A stretch of DNA of 44,721 nucleotides, from positions 1-44,721 of the forward strand of contig JAFGLL010000093.1 in assembly GCA_016928095.1 (NCBI GenBank), read 5' to 3'. The position numbers and the translations under genes are program-made. The number at the start of each line of letters is the position of its first letter. Position 1 is the first letter of the stretch. The stretch is from Thermoplasmatota archaeon (GTDB taxonomy: Archaea > Thermoplasmatota > Penumbrarchaeia > Penumbrarchaeales > Penumbrarchaeaceae). Positions 24,727 through 34,547 of this stretch are shown here, one piece after another. Below the pieces are notes generated by a model, which saw nothing but the letters and a program-made list of their open reading frames with translations, ran no database searches and was not told the origin of the DNA.

Positions 24727-24963
24727 TCAGTTGAACTTGATCCCCGTCAGTGTCTTCGTATCGATGACCCCGGGGATGGACCTTACCTTTTCCACCACTA
24801 TCTGGCCCAGGGTGTTAAAGTCCCTTGCTTCTATCTTTGCGATCAGATCGTACTCTCCGAAAAGCGGATGCAGCTCCACTATCTCGGGGACGTTCATCAG
24901 TGCCTTGAACACATCGTGCTCCTTCGCCGGCGCGGTACTAATCAGAATGAAGCCTATTACCAT
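24727..24963 (-). CDS. Lrp/AsnC-type ligand-binding (RAM) domain protein
   Basis: This 78-residue protein consists solely of the RAM/AsnC ligand-binding domain: beta-alpha-beta-beta-alpha-beta with VIGFILISTAPAKEHDVFKAL, VVELHPLFGEYDLIAKIEA and GVIDTKTLTG. There is no helix-turn-helix. Stand-alone RAM proteins form oligomers that bind amino acids and may modulate full-length Lrp regulators. Two good GAGGTGAGG sites precede the ATG. A TATA box at 24998-25008 on the minus strand fits a 20-nt leader. The neighbouring membrane gene follows on the same strand. Confidence 0.9.
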   Translation of the reverse strand: MVIGFILISTAPAKEHDVFKALMNVPEIVELHPLFGEYDLIAKIEARDFNTLGQIVVEKVRSIPGVIDTKTLTGIKFN

Positions 24964-24997
24964 CCTACCTCACCTCTGGACCAATATGGGGGTTCCC

Positions 24998-25008
24998 CTA
25001 TATACTTT
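24998..25008 (-). promoter_or_regulatory. TATA box of the RAM-domain gene
   Basis: AAAGTATATAGG on the minus strand lies about 40 nt before the ATG at 24963, in the 222 bp divergent spacer with the THEP1 gene. It is the clearest TATA element there. Confidence 0.5.
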
Positions 25009-25185
25009 TCGCCATGCATGGATTTCGTTGAAAATGATTTTTCTATTTATTTTGTGGGTTATTATGGTTATTCACCATTATTGAGCTGCCCTACACCGGG
25101 ATTTGCCCATACATTAATTAGGGTAGTTTCCTTTACCCCCCACTGCAACAATGGCCGAGGATGGGCTCTTGGCAGGTGAGGACGG

Positions 25186-25755
25186 TTGAGTAAGAAGATC
25201 AAGATCGGGATTACTGGCCTGCCGGGGGCTGGAAAGACGCATGCTCTACGAAAGGTGGTAGAGATGCTGGAATTGGAGGGGATCAAGGTCGGCGGCATGA
25301 TCACGGATGCTATCGTCGAGAACGGGAAGAAAGTAGGTTTCATGGTGCAGGACCTGCTGACCAAGGAGGAAGGCATACTCGCTCACGAGGATTCGAAGTC
25401 GGATGTCAGGTTCCTCACCTACGGTGTCAACATGGACATGCTCGATAACATAGGTGTGATGGCGATCGAGAGGTCCATTGACACGGCCGATGTCATTGTT
25501 ATAGATGAGGTGGGGAAGCTCGAGGTGGAATCATCGAACTTCGTAGAGGTGGTCAAGGATGCCCTGGAAGCTGATAAACCCCTTCTGCTCACCCTGCATA
25601 AGAAATCCCGGAACCCCCTGCTCCAGGATATACGCAGGAGGGATGATGTCAGGATACTTGAGGTCACCCCCATCAACAAGAACATACTGCCTTACAAGAT
25701 CATTCCCCTGATTAAGGAGGAGATCGGACCTCGCCCCCAGCATGAGCTTTATTGA
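25186..25755 (+). CDS. THEP1-type nucleoside-triphosphatase
   Basis: The 189-residue protein is a P-loop NTPase of the THEP1 (NTPase_1) family, whose members hydrolyse ATP, GTP and other nucleotides in vitro; the physiological role is not settled. The P-loop is GLPGAGKT at about 11-18, and the Walker B is VIVIDEVGKLE at about 103-113, which is the family signature. Length fits the family (about 180). The start is a TTG at 25186 following GGTGAGGA. It is transcribed away from the RAM-domain gene. The next gene is the giant propeller protein, after 225 bp with its own promoter. Confidence 0.95.
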   Translation: MSKKIKIGITGLPGAGKTHALRKVVEMLELEGIKVGGMITDAIVENGKKVGFMVQDLLTKEEGILAHEDSKSDVRFLTYGVNMDMLDNIGVMAIERSIDTADVIVIDEVGKLEVESSNFVEVVKDALEADKPLLLTLHKKSRNPLLQDIRRRDDVRILEVTPINKNILPYKIIPLIKEEIGPRPQHELY

Positions 25756-25867
25756 TCTCTTTGGATCGTTCTATTGATGATCGAATATTGGTTTAAGGCA
25801 AGTGAAGATAGTTTTTAATATCAAACCCATGATTGTCCCGGGCACCTCCACAGGCACATCCAGATAG

Positions 25868-25917
25868 AGGTGTGGTACACCTTTCGTTTCAAATCGTGTA
25901 CAGCAATATACTTATAG
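25868..25917 (+). promoter_or_regulatory. Promoter region of the giant surface protein
   Basis: TATACTTATA at 25908-25917 is a TATA element 64 nt before the ATG, implying a leader of roughly 35-40 nt. About 26 nt upstream is AGGTGT-ggt-ACACCT (25868-25873 with 25877-25882), a compact palindrome that could be an operator. The ribosome site GGAGG is at 25970-25974. Confidence 0.45.
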
Positions 25918-25980
25918 GGCTTCCCAGGATGGTTTGCCCGTAGGAGAAATCAGACAGAAAATTCGATCGGAGGAAAAAAT

Positions 25981-28900
25981 ATGGATCGATCTATTGCAAT
26001 TCCCCACGCCTGGCTGCTGGCCATTGGTCTGCTTTTCGTCATGGTTGCTGCCAGCATTGGCGGATTCGTGTTGTACAAATATGCAAATGAGATAGGGGCC
26101 GACCAGCTGGTCTATGACACCTGGCTCAACGAAAAGAGGGAACTCTTTTCAAAGCTCGGTGACATCACGGCACCTGTTGACGAGAAAGGAAACCCTCTCC
26201 GGAACGATTATATAACCAGGTCCGGCGGGGGACAGCTGAAATGGCAGACCACACTGTTCGAGGCAGAGGGAGAATACCTTTCCTCGCCCGCAGTGCTGGA
26301 CCTGAACAATGACAACGACCTCGAGGTCGTGGTCGCGTCAGCTGGCGATTACATCTACGCACTGGGCCCGGATGGCGAATACTTCTGGCAGGACCCCTAC
26401 GGAGATGATATCATCGATTACCTGGGTCAGACGGCCGGAACCTCCGGTCTAGATTTCGACCCTCCGCACATCTTCTCATCGGTCATTGCCGCTGATGTGA
26501 ACCTCGGGGACACACCCGAGATCATCATAGGGGTAAAGGACGGTGCTCTCTGTATCGGTGCCGACGGTGAGAAGCAGTGGAAGAAAGGGCTCACGACCGG
26601 ATACTACTTCTCGACGGCCTGCATCACCGACCTTGAGGGCGAGTGGACGGGAGAGAAGGAGGACCTTGAGATAGTCCTTGCTTCGGATGACGAGGGAAGG
26701 AGAGGCTGGATCGAGGCCTTCGAGGTAGATGGTGGTGCCATCTTCAGGGAAGAGGCACCCACCGGCGGTGAGGGCGGTCTTATAGGCTGCTCCATTGTTG
26801 CCCATGACCTTGACGGTGACTTCTGGGATGGCCCCTTCCTCATAAATCCCGATGTATCCAAGGAGAGGGATACCGAGCTCATCATAGGCAATCACGATAG
26901 GGGTCTGAGGATATGGGTCCGCCAGGGCGAGAACGCCGAGGGAAAGCCCAACTACGATGAGACCACGAGCGGATGGCTCGGAGGTCACCAGACCTATGCA
27001 ACCACCGCAGTGGCGAACGTCACCGGCACACCCGAGATGGAGATATTCGTCGGCTGTTCAGAGGGATATCCTACGACCTGGACCGGCTGGGGTGGGAAGC
27101 TCTATGTTTACACCCCCGACGGCAAGAAGCTCTGGGATTACTCCACAGGGAGCTCGAGGGCATCCATCTTCAGCTCACCGGCCATAGCGGACCTTCAGAT
27201 AGCCAAGGACGACCCCGAGGAGAAGCACCTTGACTATGAAGTGGTCTTCGGTTGCGACAGCGGTATGATGTATGTCATGAACACCGAGTTCCACTCCTTG
27301 CTCTGGTCCTTCGATACCGGTGGGAGGTGCATGTCCTCCCCGGCCATCTGCAACATCGATAATGACGACGAGCTGGAGATCGTGATAGGCTCCGACTCCG
27401 GAAAGGTATTCTGCTTCGACGGCGATCCTTCCGATGGGATCGACGATGGTGTTACATATCCCGGGGACGGACCCAACCAGGATGTCCTCTGGGTCTATGA
27501 CACCGGAGTCCCGATCGGTATCTCCTCCCCCGTCGTTGCGGATATAGACCTTGACGGTATGCTCGAGGTCGTCATCGGCGACCAGGAAGGACATGTCTAC
27601 TGCATAGCTGCAGGTGGACGGGCTGTCAAGGGCCAGCAGGACTGGCCCGAGTTCCACTGCAACCTCAACAGGACCGGGTTCTACAATCCGCAGACCTCCT
27701 ACGGGGTGGATATCTATCCCAAACTGGACGAGTTCGGGAGGCCTGACTCGATGGTCAAGTCGATCCAGCCCGGTAGCTTCGTCTCGTACAACCTCACCGT
27801 CGAGAACACCGGAAAGGGCATCACCGAGATGAACCGCGACAAGATATTCGTGAGGATAGAGCAGGACTCCATTCCCGAGCACTGGTCGGCCTGGCTTGAT
27901 GTGCCTCCGGACAAGGGCAATGACAATCCGGATTATGTAAGACTGGCTTCCCAGGAGACCGCGCTTCTCACCCTATGGGTCTATGCACCCTGGGAGGGGG
28001 ACATCGGCGAGATGGCCCGTATCAATGTTTCGGCCAACTCATCTTCCGATGAATGGTCCGAAGATACGGCGACCACTCTGTCGGTCCTGGACCTGTTCGT
28101 GGATTTCGAGCTGTTCTATCTCAAAGCCATAGATCAAGACGTACTCTCTCCGCTTGTGAACCGCAAGTGGGACAAGATCAACCCGGGTGCCGATGGACTG
28201 TATACGGTATCTATAAACAACAAGGGTAACCTGAACGACACTTACCTGTTGACACTATCTCAACCACCCAGGGATGCTGGATGGGACTGGTATTTCATAG
28301 AGACCGGCACATTGAACGCTTCGGCCTATCTGACGGCACAGATCCTTGCCGATGAGTTCGGCGGGCGTTCAGGTATGACCTTCACGGTGAAGGTGGAGTG
28401 CCCGATCGATGCAACAAGGGAGACGAAGATACCGATACTCCTGAAGGGTGTATCCGTGCTGTCGCAGAGTTCGGATATCGAGGAGATCACCCAGAAGGAC
28501 GAACTGATAATGGTCGTGGGAGAGCATCACGAGCTGCAGTTGAAGATCGAGGATTCCACCAAATACGTCAATCCCAACTCCACCGTGGAGTTCTATCTGC
28601 TCATAAGCAACCTGGGTAACAAGGATGTCATCAGCGTTCTCCTGTCCGTCGAGGGCAAGATCTCCGGATGGGATGTCAAATTCCCGGAGGAACCGATCCC
28701 GGTATACCAGGGTCAGACCAAGACCATACCCATCAGGGTCAGGGCTCCCAACTGGGCAAGGGCCAATAGCAAGCTTGTCCTCAATATGGTGGGGGTCATC
28801 GAAGGTTCCGCGAACATCAGGGCCACTGCCCCGCTGACGGTCATCGTCAATCATGTCTATGACTTCGATGCCGTTGTGATCGAAAAGCAGGGCGTTCATG

Positions 28901-30201
28901 TCGATCCGGGCAAGAACGTATGGTTCACGATGCAGATCTCGAACCTCGGCAATGGTGACGATATCATCAAACCATCCGCTTTCGAGATACTCCTGGATTG
29001 GAACATGACCTTCTACAACAAGGAAGGGTTCCAGAAATATGAGGTCCCCCTCGATTTCGAGGCGAACATCTATCTGAGCGGCAGGATCAAGGTCCCCGAA
29101 GACACCAGGACCGGACTCTATCCCGTAGGTGTGAACCTGAGCGGTGGGGGGTCATCCATCGTGATCTACGTGAAGGTGTTCGTGAACCAGACCTTCGATC
29201 TGAGGGTAACCTCCATCGACAACGACCACAACATCACCGCGAACATCAGACCCGACCAGGAGAAACCCTTCAATATCAAGGTGTCCAACAAGGGGAACGG
29301 TCTGGAGACGATCACTATGAGGCTCGGGGCCGAGTATGACCATACCAATGATGCAATGAGCGTCCTCTATGACGGATGGGAAGGTAAGTTCGTGGCAGTT
29401 GCAAACACCCCGGACTTCACCACGAACATCCGTTCGTACGATTTCAGGGAGCCAATAGTGATATCCAATCTCCAATCGGATGTTTACTACACCCCGAACT
29501 TCACGGCGGCAGCAGCGTCGGGAACGAACCTTGACGAGATAAGGGAGATCGTTATTGTCCTGGACAAAGGTCAGACCGCATGGGTCCATCTCACCTTGAG
29601 GGCACCAGCTTTCGAGGTCGGCGAGCCATCCGGTACAGGGATCGAGGTGTCGGGGAGCGGTATCGGTCCGGTGGATTACGATGTGACGCACCTGACGCTC
29701 TTCGTTCTGTTCCCGGACCTCGAGTTCGTTGGCAAGGCGGAGTTCTCGGGTGGGACCTCCGATGACATGGATGCAAAGGTCGGAGATGTCCTGACGATCA
29801 TCGTGAGACTGGTCAACTCCGGAGACATACCAGCGGAGAATGTCGATGTCCAGCTCCTCATCGATGGTGTCGAGAAGAAGACATCGACCCTCAGGACCGT
29901 GAAGAACGATACCGAGGACGTAAAGACCGTGATCTTCTCATGGGTGGCGGAAGCTGGTGAACATGATATCAAGGTGGTCATAGACCCCAACAACAATATC
30001 ATCGAGAGCCATGACCAGTTCACCCGCGGAGGAGAAGGCAACAACAACGATCTGAAGGCCAGGGTAGAGGTCGAAGGTTCCTTCGTCGTGAAGGAGCTGG
30101 TGAACGACTATCCTCTTGTCTCCACCATGCTCATAATCCTCCTGGCGATAGTGATACTCGTCGGAGCCACTCTTCTCCTCAAGGGGAGCAAGAAGATCTG
30201 A
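25981..30201 (+). CDS. Giant beta-propeller and CARDB surface protein
   Basis: The 1406-residue protein is anchored at both ends: a signal-anchor helix at about 10-33 (WLLAIGLLFVMVAASIGGFV) and a C-terminal helix at about 1380-1400 before a GSKKI end. Residues about 75-585 form a beta-propeller with FG-GAP/PQQ-like blades, marked by repeats such as LEVVVASAGDYIYALGPDG, YEVVFGCDSGMMYV and LEIVIGSDSGKVFCFDG, with acidic D-N-D-x-D loops that probably bind calcium. Five or more beta-sandwich modules of the NEW3/CARDB type follow, each with a phrase like NKGNxxxT (for example VENTGKG, SNKGNG), then a true CARDB domain near 1255-1365. Likely adhesion, substrate binding or scaffolding outside the cell. 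GGAGG precedes the ATG; a terminator follows. Confidence 0.85.
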   Translation: MDRSIAIPHAWLLAIGLLFVMVAASIGGFVLYKYANEIGADQLVYDTWLNEKRELFSKLGDITAPVDEKGNPLRNDYITRSGGGQLKWQTTLFEAEGEYLSSPAVLDLNNDNDLEVVVASAGDYIYALGPDGEYFWQDPYGDDIIDYLGQTAGTSGLDFDPPHIFSSVIAADVNLGDTPEIIIGVKDGALCIGADGEKQWKKGLTTGYYFSTACITDLEGEWTGEKEDLEIVLASDDEGRRGWIEAFEVDGGAIFREEAPTGGEGGLIGCSIVAHDLDGDFWDGPFLINPDVSKERDTELIIGNHDRGLRIWVRQGENAEGKPNYDETTSGWLGGHQTYATTAVANVTGTPEMEIFVGCSEGYPTTWTGWGGKLYVYTPDGKKLWDYSTGSSRASIFSSPAIADLQIAKDDPEEKHLDYEVVFGCDSGMMYVMNTEFHSLLWSFDTGGRCMSSPAICNIDNDDELEIVIGSDSGKVFCFDGDPSDGIDDGVTYPGDGPNQDVLWVYDTGVPIGISSPVVADIDLDGMLEVVIGDQEGHVYCIAAGGRAVKGQQDWPEFHCNLNRTGFYNPQTSYGVDIYPKLDEFGRPDSMVKSIQPGSFVSYNLTVENTGKGITEMNRDKIFVRIEQDSIPEHWSAWLDVPPDKGNDNPDYVRLASQETALLTLWVYAPWEGDIGEMARINVSANSSSDEWSEDTATTLSVLDLFVDFELFYLKAIDQDVLSPLVNRKWDKINPGADGLYTVSINNKGNLNDTYLLTLSQPPRDAGWDWYFIETGTLNASAYLTAQILADEFGGRSGMTFTVKVECPIDATRETKIPILLKGVSVLSQSSDIEEITQKDELIMVVGEHHELQLKIEDSTKYVNPNSTVEFYLLISNLGNKDVISVLLSVEGKISGWDVKFPEEPIPVYQGQTKTIPIRVRAPNWARANSKLVLNMVGVIEGSANIRATAPLTVIVNHVYDFDAVVIEKQGVHVDPGKNVWFTMQISNLGNGDDIIKPSAFEILLDWNMTFYNKEGFQKYEVPLDFEANIYLSGRIKVPEDTRTGLYPVGVNLSGGGSSIVIYVKVFVNQTFDLRVTSIDNDHNITANIRPDQEKPFNIKVSNKGNGLETITMRLGAEYDHTNDAMSVLYDGWEGKFVAVANTPDFTTNIRSYDFREPIVISNLQSDVYYTPNFTAAAASGTNLDEIREIVIVLDKGQTAWVHLTLRAPAFEVGEPSGTGIEVSGSGIGPVDYDVTHLTLFVLFPDLEFVGKAEFSGGTSDDMDAKVGDVLTIIVRLVNSGDIPAENVDVQLLIDGVEKKTSTLRTVKNDTEDVKTVIFSWVAEAGEHDIKVVIDPNNNIIESHDQFTRGGEGNNNDLKARVEVEGSFVVKELVNDYPLVSTMLIILLAIVILVGATLLLKGSKKI

Positions 30202-30231
30202 TAAGGACCCGAGATGGAGATGGATCCCAGA

Positions 30232-30262
30232 GGGGGGCCCGAATGGGTCCCCCTTTTTTTTT
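30232..30262 (+). terminator. Intrinsic terminator after the giant surface protein
   Basis: GGGGGGCCC (30232-30240) pairs with GGGTCCCCC (30245-30253) over a GAAT loop, and nine T residues follow. It is 31 nt after the stop codon. Confidence 0.85.
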
Positions 30263-30346
30263 GTACATTTTTCACATCCAGTAAGAGGACTAGTTGGTCC
30301 TTTCGGTATGGGGCGAATAAGAAATGTCCCAAGATCCTATCCGGGA

Positions 30347-31750
30347 TCAGGGGACAAGCCGGTATCTGTCCCTGGGGAACAGGACCGTCTCTCTTACATT
30401 GGAAGCCCCGGTTATTATCATGGTCAACCGTTCCGCTCCAAGCCCCCATCCTGCATGCGGAGGCATCCCGTAATCGAAAGCCTTTGTATAGAAGCCGAAG
30501 GTTTCCGGGTCCAATCCAGATCTACCGAGCATCTCTTTGAGCAGTGCTGGTTCATGTACCCTCTGACCGCCGGAGACGAGCTCTTTCTCACCGTAGTTAA
30601 GATCGAAACCCAGTGAGAGATCGGGATCGTCCGGGTGAGGGTGGATATAGAACGGTTTCAACTTCATGGGCCAATCCGTCACAAAATAGAGGGAAGGCCT
30701 GTCCTTTGCGATCTCCTTGAAACCTTCCAGCGGTATATCATCGCCGAACTCGATCGGCCTATTCCGACCAGTGTTCTCGTCCTTTATCTTGAGACCCGCA
30801 TTTTGTAGCTTGTCCACGATACAGCCGTATCTGAGCCTGGGGAACGGTCGCTCCGGAGCCACCAGATGCTGGTCCAGAATATCCAGGTCTATGAAGTTTT
30901 CATTCAGCACATTGGTGTAGACCCTCTGAATGACCATCTCCAGGATATCCATGCAGTCCTCGAGGTTCGCATAGGCCATCTCGATATCTATCGATGTGTA
31001 TTCGTTCAGATGTCTCCTGGTGTCATGCTCCTCAGCCCTGAAGGCGGGTCCGATCTCGAAAACCCGGTCCAGACCGGTAGACATCATGGTCTGTTTGAAG
31101 AGCTGAGGTGATTGGTTCAGGTAGGCCTTCTTGTCGAAGTACTTCATCTCGAAAAGGGCAGTTCCTCCCTCTGTCGCAGTCGCGACTATCTTCGGGGTAT
31201 GGATCTCGATGAACCCCTCTTCAAGGAGTACTTCTCTTGCAGCGGCGAGGATGGTAGAGCGGATCTTGAAGATGGCCTGTATCTCCGGCTTCCTCAGATC
31301 GAGGAACCTGTTGTCAAGACGTGTCTCCATATCGGCATCTACCTTGTCGACCACACCCAGGGGGAGAGGGGTCTTGGCAACACCAAGAACATGGACCTGA
31401 TAAGGGATGATCTCCCAACCGGCCTTTGCCTGTGGAGACTGCTTGATGATCCCTTTGACAGATATGGATGATTCCCTTGGTACGGATACGATCAGGTCGA
31501 AGAGCTCCTTATCCATAGTTTTCGAAAGAGCGGTGACCTGAGCGATCCCGGAGCGGTCCCTAAGATGTACGAATGCCATCTTTCCCAGGTTCCTTGTATA
31601 CTGGACCCAACCGCAAAGGGTGACCTCAGTGTTGTAATCATCTTCACCGATATCTGCCGCGAACTTCGTTCTTTTCCAGTCCGTCCCATCCATCATGGAT
31701 ATCAATCCTTCGTCACTGTTCTCTCGCTGCGTGGATGCATATCGACCCAT
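30347..31750 (-). CDS. aspS: Aspartyl-tRNA synthetase (archaeal type)
   Basis: This 467-residue class IIb synthetase charges tRNA-Asp and, in many archaea, also tRNA-Asn. The N-terminal OB domain holds [26 protein letters not shown]. The catalytic core has motif 2 as [19 protein letters not shown] and motif 3 as [28 protein letters not shown] and [10 protein letters not shown] are archaeal AspRS signatures. Whether it is discriminating cannot be told here. The domain starts near [11 protein letters not shown], so an ATG at 31696 or 31693 may be the true start; the ATG at 31750 follows AAGGT and a palindromic AT-rich promoter near 31815-31842. It is transcribed opposite to the flanking surface-protein genes. 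Confidence 0.95.
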   Translation of the reverse strand: MGRYASTQRENSDEGLISMMDGTDWKRTKFAADIGEDDYNTEVTLCGWVQYTRNLGKMAFVHLRDRSGIAQVTALSKTMDKELFDLIVSVPRESSISVKGIIKQSPQAKAGWEIIPYQVHVLGVAKTPLPLGVVDKVDADMETRLDNRFLDLRKPEIQAIFKIRSTILAAAREVLLEEGFIEIHTPKIVATATEGGTALFEMKYFDKKAYLNQSPQLFKQTMMSTGLDRVFEIGPAFRAEEHDTRRHLNEYTSIDIEMAYANLEDCMDILEMVIQRVYTNVLNENFIDLDILDQHLVAPERPFPRLRYGCIVDKLQNAGLKIKDENTGRNRPIEFGDDIPLEGFKEIAKDRPSLYFVTDWPMKLKPFYIHPHPDDPDLSLGFDLNYGEKELVSGGQRVHEPALLKEMLGRSGLDPETFGFYTKAFDYGMPPHAGWGLGAERLTMIITGASNVRETVLFPRDRYRLVP

Positions 31751-32196
31751 GATCAGAGACCTTCATTGGGATATACTCTGTTCATCAGGTCGACCGGACA
31801 AAAAGAATACTCCTATTTATATTGCTTTATACTAGTATAAGAGGATACCAAGGGTCAGATAATCAAAGCTTGTGATCCGGAAGAAGCCTATCCTCTGTAG
31901 GGGGCCCTTCGAACGATCGTTCACCGGCGTCCGGATATCAGTTGAAATACCCTCTATGGGGTCCATGACTGGATGACTTTCAAGCCCCTGTTGTTCCGGA
32001 CTATCCCTTTTGACGAATAATATACATAAAGGATAGAACATAATATGAAAAACATTCGACAATAAGTTAAGAATTGCCGGAAAGCCTTATATAATCGGAG
32101 AATATTTTTCTTATCAGGGTGAGCTGACAGGGGACTGGTTCACTCTGCCCAAGAAAAACAGAGTCGAATGAGAACTACAATAGGTGGTGTAAAAAG
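31751..32196. promoter_or_regulatory. Divergent promoter region between aspS and a surface-protein gene
   Basis: This 446 bp spacer has no gene. It contains the perfect palindrome TATACTAGTATA (31828-31839), whose arm TATAAAG and the adjoining ATATAAATAG lie at TATA distance for aspS. A second perfect palindrome, GAACGATCGTTC, is at 31911-31922. For the rightward gene CCTTATATAATC (about 32082-32093) is a TATA element, giving a leader of about 80 nt, and GGTGGTG precedes the ATG at 32197. Confidence 0.5.
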
Positions 32197-34422
32197 ATGA
32201 GCATAATCAAGAAAAGAGCCATGGCCATAACTCTGATCATGGCCCTATTGACGGTAGCATTCGCCGGGTTGTTCTTTGTAGAGGGAGCTGAAAACCCCAC
32301 AACGCTCAGTGTAACTGTTACCGCAGGACCGATATATGATGGAAACGAGGTTGTTTTCAACCTCACCGGTTGGGCATACGAATGGGATGTCGAAGCTGAT
32401 TTCACAGTGGAGCTGTTCCTGAACGATGCTCTCACCGGTACGCCAGTGTACGATCCGGTCGATGACTATTTTGAATGGACCTGGACAGCTGTTGCGGGCG
32501 ACTATGACTGGATGGTCGAGGTCGTGAACAATACCGACAGTGCAGAGGTGAACACCACCGGAATGTTACATGTGTTCGCCTACCCTGCGTTCGTCGGCAC
32601 CGCTTCAGTAGCCATGCAGGAAGATGTACCATTCGAGTGGAACCTTTCTGCGGAATTCACTGGTGAGGGATTGACCTTTGCCGAGGAAGCCGCTCCGGAG
32701 AACCTTACGTTCACCAAGGATGGAGGTATCTGGACCGTTACTCCCGCCGTTGAATGGTCCGGGAGCGAAGTAGTGAAGATCTTCGCCACCGACGTCAACG
32801 ATATGGAGGTCAACAATACCTATACCTTCACCGTATCGGCTGTCAACGACGTTCCGGTCCTGATCGGCATCGAATACCAGGATATGACCTATACGGTCGT
32901 TGAAAGGACCATCGAGACCGAGTGGAACGAGACGACTGGTGAGGCGATCAACTGGACAATAGTGAATGTCATAGATCTCCCTATCATGGAGGACGAGATG
33001 GAGGTCAACTTCACCGTCAACGCCACCGATAAGGAGACCCCCAAGGACGAACTCACATACGATATCGCAGAAGGGGATCACTATACTATCGAGCTCATGA
33101 ACGAGTCGATACCCTGCTGGTTCCACTTCATTGGCGACGAGAACATGTTCGGGATCTGGGAAGCCGTTCTCACTGTCAGTGATGGTGTGAACGAGATGAC
33201 CGAGACCCTCTGGTTCAATGTTACCGGAGTCAACGACGCACCGACCATCGAGTTCGACACTATCGAGATGGGCGACCAGCTCGACGTCGAGCCCCTCGAG
33301 AATATCAACGTCTCCGTTTCTGTCGCTGATATTGACAGTGAGGAGCTTACCATAGTCTGGTACATCGACGAGGCCGAGGTGGAGGAATGGAACATGGACT
33401 ACTTCCTCTACAACTGGACCGATGAAGGTCTCTACAACATCACCGTCGAGGTCACGGATGGGGACTTGACCTCGGACCTTCTCTACTTCTGGGTCAACGT
33501 CATAGCACCAGCGCCAACATGGACAGCAGCTGATGTTGCCGTTTCCTATACCGAGGGATCCGGAGATGTGGTGGTCGCTGATCAAGTTTTACTGACCTAC
33601 AGCAACCTCAGACTGGCGACCGGTTACCAGGGCATAGATGTCACGGGCATCACGACCGCACTCGATGGAGAGGAGCTCGTGATAACCATAACCTTCGCAG
33701 GAGCCCCTTACACCTCGCCCACGCTAGATGACATGATGGACGGCAACTATATGATACCTGATTACAGGCTCTACTTCGTGAAGTCCACATTCACGGAGGC
33801 CAAGTTCGACCAGGCCGCTCCCAATATGGACTTCGAACCCGCTGAGGCCGATGTATACACCATGGGTTTCTTTTCGGATTACATATCCGGCGACGACGAC
33901 ATGATATCCGGCAACAACATGGTCTTCAGGATCGCCCTGTCCGACCTCGACGACGCGGGGATCACGAAGGATGACTTCCATATCTTCTTCATTGCAACCC
34001 TTGTGGACCACGGTGGCAGTCTACTTGCACCCACCCTGAAGGCCGGATACGATTCTGCCGGAAAGAGCGCGGTCGTGCACCTCGAGCCCGCGGTCGATGA
34101 TGACGATGACGATGATGACGATGATGAAACCAGTTACCTCTGGCTCATCATACTTATTATCGTGATAGTCGTGGTTGTGATCATAATCCTCATTGTTGTC
34201 TTCATGATGAAGGGAAAGAAGGAGGAAGAGCCCGAGGAACCGGCCGAGGAAGAGATGCTGGCACCGGAAGAAGGAGATATGCCGGTGGAAGAAACCGAGG
34301 TTCCGGCTGAGGAAGGCGAGCTCCCGATGGAGGGCTATGAAGAACCCCCGGTGGAGCCTGAAATGCCTGCACCCGAGGAACCGGCTGAGGCCATTCCGGA
34401 AACACCGATGCCTCCACAGTGA
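32197..34422 (+). CDS. Secreted Ig-like surface protein with acidic stalk and membrane anchor
   Basis: This 741-residue protein may be a major surface-layer component. A signal peptide (AMAITLIMALLTVAFAGLFFVEGA) is followed by Ig/cadherin-like modules with phrases such as VNDVPVLIG and VNDAPTIEF, and many Asn-x-Thr sites. A separate beta domain at about 445-630 (PTWTAADVAVSYTEGS onward) follows. Near residue 635 a run of ten Asp (34096-34125) makes a stalk before a single hydrophobic helix of about 28 residues. The tail of about 80 residues is Glu/Pro rich (EEPEEPAEEEM type). The long leader, strong TATA, tight terminator and very acidic composition suggest high expression. It resembles other Thermoplasmata surface proteins only in plan. 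The exact identity is unknown. Confidence 0.8.
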   Translation: MSIIKKRAMAITLIMALLTVAFAGLFFVEGAENPTTLSVTVTAGPIYDGNEVVFNLTGWAYEWDVEADFTVELFLNDALTGTPVYDPVDDYFEWTWTAVAGDYDWMVEVVNNTDSAEVNTTGMLHVFAYPAFVGTASVAMQEDVPFEWNLSAEFTGEGLTFAEEAAPENLTFTKDGGIWTVTPAVEWSGSEVVKIFATDVNDMEVNNTYTFTVSAVNDVPVLIGIEYQDMTYTVVERTIETEWNETTGEAINWTIVNVIDLPIMEDEMEVNFTVNATDKETPKDELTYDIAEGDHYTIELMNESIPCWFHFIGDENMFGIWEAVLTVSDGVNEMTETLWFNVTGVNDAPTIEFDTIEMGDQLDVEPLENINVSVSVADIDSEELTIVWYIDEAEVEEWNMDYFLYNWTDEGLYNITVEVTDGDLTSDLLYFWVNVIAPAPTWTAADVAVSYTEGSGDVVVADQVLLTYSNLRLATGYQGIDVTGITTALDGEELVITITFAGAPYTSPTLDDMMDGNYMIPDYRLYFVKSTFTEAKFDQAAPNMDFEPAEADVYTMGFFSDYISGDDDMISGNNMVFRIALSDLDDAGITKDDFHIFFIATLVDHGGSLLAPTLKAGYDSAGKSAVVHLEPAVDDDDDDDDDDETSYLWLIILIIVIVVVVIIILIVVFMMKGKKEEEPEEPAEEEMLAPEEGDMPVEETEVPAEEGELPMEGYEEPPVEPEMPAPEEPAEAIPETPMPPQ

Positions 34423-34440
34423 GATGTCACAGAGTAATAT

Positions 34441-34472
34441 GCGCCTCCCTTATCGGGAGGCGCTTTTTTTTT
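34441..34472 (+). terminator. Strong intrinsic terminator
   Basis: GCGCCTCCC (34441-34449) pairs with GGGAGGCGC (34455-34463) over TTATC, followed by nine T residues. It is 18 nt after the stop of the acidic surface protein and isolates it from the next gene. Confidence 0.95.
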
Positions 34473-34547
34473 ATACATATTTTTCACCTACCAATTACAC
34501 TATTTATACCAGTGTACAGATATCGTATCCTGTCTCGGGGTGATATC

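Noticed and set aside
27175-27882. Minus-strand frame of 235 codons inside the propeller gene
   Set aside because: The sense strand encodes clear propeller blades; the antisense sequence is a shadow of high-GC third positions.
32605-33585. Minus-strand frame of 326 codons opposite the acidic surface protein
   Set aside because: Its Val, Asp and Gly-rich sequence is the complement of Ig-like modules, and it lacks a promoter or ribosome site.
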